Shown: positions 5,592-6,433 of the stretch, in pieces
Layout of the letters: each line of letters opens with the position of its first letter
Position numbering within the stretch: the first letter of the stretch is position 1
Assembly: GCA_047974165.1 (NCBI GenBank)
Contig: JBKECB010000098.1
Span: forward strand, 1-6,433
Source: Lactovum sp047974165
Lineage (GTDB): Bacteria > Bacillota > Bacilli > Lactobacillales > Streptococcaceae
DNA: 6,433 nucleotides
Direction: 5' to 3'
Position numbers and translations under genes: made by a program
The notes under the pieces: model-generated
Told to the model about the DNA's origin: nothing
The model's input: the letters and a program-made list of their open reading frames with translations, nothing else
The model's database searches: none

Positions 5592-6041
5592 ATGCAATCA
5601 ATAAAAAAATTAATCCAGCAAGAAGGAATTAAGTACTTATTCTTTGGTGTTCTTTCTACTGTTGTTTATATCATCATCAAATGGATAAGTTATCAGCTTT
5701 TACAATCAGGATGGTTATCAGAAATTCTTGCTCAGTCAGCTGCTATTATTTTTGCCTTTTTTACAAATAAGATTTGGGTCTTTCAGCACCATTCTGATAA
5801 TATTTTGAAAGAATTTTTCCATTTTTTAATCGGAAGAATTGCTCTTCTTTTCTTCTCTATTTTTATGAACTGGTACTTTGTAGACAATTCTCCTGAAATT
5901 TTAATGACTCTTTTCAATATTAATAAAAATTTAATGGTCACTTTGCTTAATCTAGCACTTCAAATTTTTACCATTCTTACCAATTATATTTACAGTAAAT
6001 TCTTCGTCTTTAAAAAGAAAAAAAAACTCCCTTTAGGGTAG
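5592..6041 (+). CDS. GtrA-family small membrane protein
   Basis: The 149-residue product has four likely membrane segments (about 15-36, 43-58, 75-95 and 113-132), the GtrA arrangement. Two family motifs are visible: TNKIWVF at 58-64 after the second segment and NYIYSKFFVF at 131-140 after the fourth. GtrA-like proteins are linked to membrane translocation of lipid-linked sugars in cell-surface glycosylation, but many members are uncharacterised and no glycosyltransferase is next to this one, so the substrate is unknown. The start ATG 5592 gives a family-like N-terminus (LIQQEGIKYLFFGVLSTVVY), yet no Shine-Dalgarno precedes it and the -10 box is 6 nt away, suggesting a leaderless message. The last codons (KKKKKLPLG) form one arm of the terminator and overlap the end of the convergent gene by 9 bp. 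Only gene in the window on the plus strand. Confidence 0.9.
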   Translation: MQSIKKLIQQEGIKYLFFGVLSTVVYIIIKWISYQLLQSGWLSEILAQSAAIIFAFFTNKIWVFQHHSDNILKEFFHFLIGRIALLFFSIFMNWYFVDNSPEILMTLFNINKNLMVTLLNLALQIFTILTNYIYSKFFVFKKKKKLPLG

Positions 6042-6053
6042 TTTTTTTTCTTT
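6014..6053. terminator. bidirectional terminator shared by gtrA and the YihY gene
   Basis: An A-run followed by ACTCCC, loop TTTA, GGG, a bulged T, AG and a T-run. On either strand this is a GC-cored hairpin followed by at least eight T. Both stop codons lie inside it: gtrA TAG at 6039-6041 and the YihY gene TAA at 6035-6033 in the loop. Confidence 0.85.
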
Positions 6054-6433
6054 AAAATTTATTATTTTATCTCTCAAACTCAGTCTTGCTTCAATATTTC
6101 CTTCATAATATTTCTGATAAATCGCATTCATCATAGCTCCTATGATTAAAACTCGTGAGATAAAAATAAACCAAATCATGGGAATAAAAATCACAACTGA
6201 ACTAACTAAGGCTGTATTTTCACTTGAAATAGTACTAATATATTTTCCAAAAAAGTTAGGTAAAAAAACAAGGACTAAAACAGAAAAAAAACTGCCTGGA
6301 AAAATATATTTTATTTTTTTAATCTGTACATTAGGCATTAAACGATAAAGAATAAGTAGAACGAAAAAACTTACTATAGCAACGATAAATAAAGTAGAAT
6401 CATCTAAAAAATGATAAAGTTCTGAACTATAAT
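6033..6433 (-). CDS. YihY/BrkB-family membrane protein, C-terminal part (runs off right edge)
   Basis: The frame is open from the right window edge to TAA 6035-6033, giving 132 visible residues that begin YSSELYHFLDD. An ATG at 6338 is internal: coding continues upstream as ILYRLMPNVQIKKIKYIFPG, the conserved YRxxPN...PG step before the last part of YihY/BrkB (UPF0761) proteins. Three hydrophobic stretches (6404-6348, 6299-6258 and 6222-6169), a conserved IIGAMMNA element and a charged tail with KEKKLP at its end follow the family layout. The full protein should be about 300 residues with six membrane helices; an early name, ribonuclease BN, is now regarded as wrong, and the cellular role is unsettled. 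The 3' end overlaps gtrA by 9 bp in a shared terminator. Start and promoter are outside the window. Confidence 0.85.
   Translation of the reverse strand, partial: YSSELYHFLDDSTLFIVAIVSFFVLLILYRLMPNVQIKKIKYIFPGSFFSVLVLVFLPNFFGKYISTISSENTALVSSVVIFIPMIWFIFISRVLIIGAMMNAIYQKYYEGNIEARLSLRDKIINFKEKKLP

Noticed and set aside
6033..6338. 101-residue protein starting at ATG 6338
   Set aside because: The same frame stays open to the window edge and the upstream residues continue the YihY-family pattern, so this ATG is an internal methionine.
6142..6348. 68-codon open frame on the plus strand
   Set aside because: Antisense to the YihY-family coding region; its lysine- and threonine-rich product has no recognisable features.

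Overview
The window is AT-rich DNA of a low-GC Gram-positive bacterium, very probably a member of the Streptococcaceae (Lactococcus/Streptococcus neighbourhood). Three things point there. A SAM-III (SMK box) riboswitch lies in front of metK, a class known mainly from Lactobacillales. A preQ1-II riboswitch lies in front of queT, a class known mainly from Streptococcaceae. A small DUF3165-like membrane protein follows typA, an order I recall from streptococci. No species call is made.

All genes but one are on the minus strand. From the left edge: (1) 1-574 holds a decaying two-gene module, a DUF2975-type membrane protein broken by several frameshifts followed by a YozG-like Xre/HTH regulator that runs off the edge. 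(2) 731-3351 is the typA (bipA) - DUF3165-like - tsaE transcription unit. It has its own extended -10 promoter and a terminator after tsaE, and both typA and tsaE appear to start with TTG. (3) 3372-4659 is the metK unit: extended -10 promoter, SAM-III riboswitch, metK and terminator. (4) 4676-5571 is queT under a preQ1-II riboswitch, followed by a 60-residue membrane protein of unknown role with its own -10 box and a terminator. (5) On the plus strand, 5592-6041 encodes a GtrA-family membrane protein transcribed divergently from queT out of interleaved promoters. (6) At the right edge is the C-terminal part of a YihY/BrkB-family membrane protein, convergent with gtrA and overlapping its 3' end within one bidirectional terminator.

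Several genes concern translation: tsaE (t6A modification of tRNA), queT (uptake of a queuosine precursor), metK (SAM, which also supplies the ribosyl group for queuosine) and typA (ribosome-associated GTPase). The two riboswitches both appear to act by hiding the Shine-Dalgarno sequence, giving metabolite control of translation. Four promoters (typA, metK, queT, gtrA) share the extended -10 pattern TGTTAWAAT with weak -35 boxes. Two genes (gtrA and the 60-residue gene) have -10 boxes so close to ATG that their messages may be leaderless. No CRISPR array, insertion sequence, rRNA or tRNA gene was seen. No wholly new system is claimed; the points most worth checking are the eroding DUF2975/HTH module, the interleaved queT/gtrA promoters, the leaderless candidates and the overlapping convergent 3' ends.
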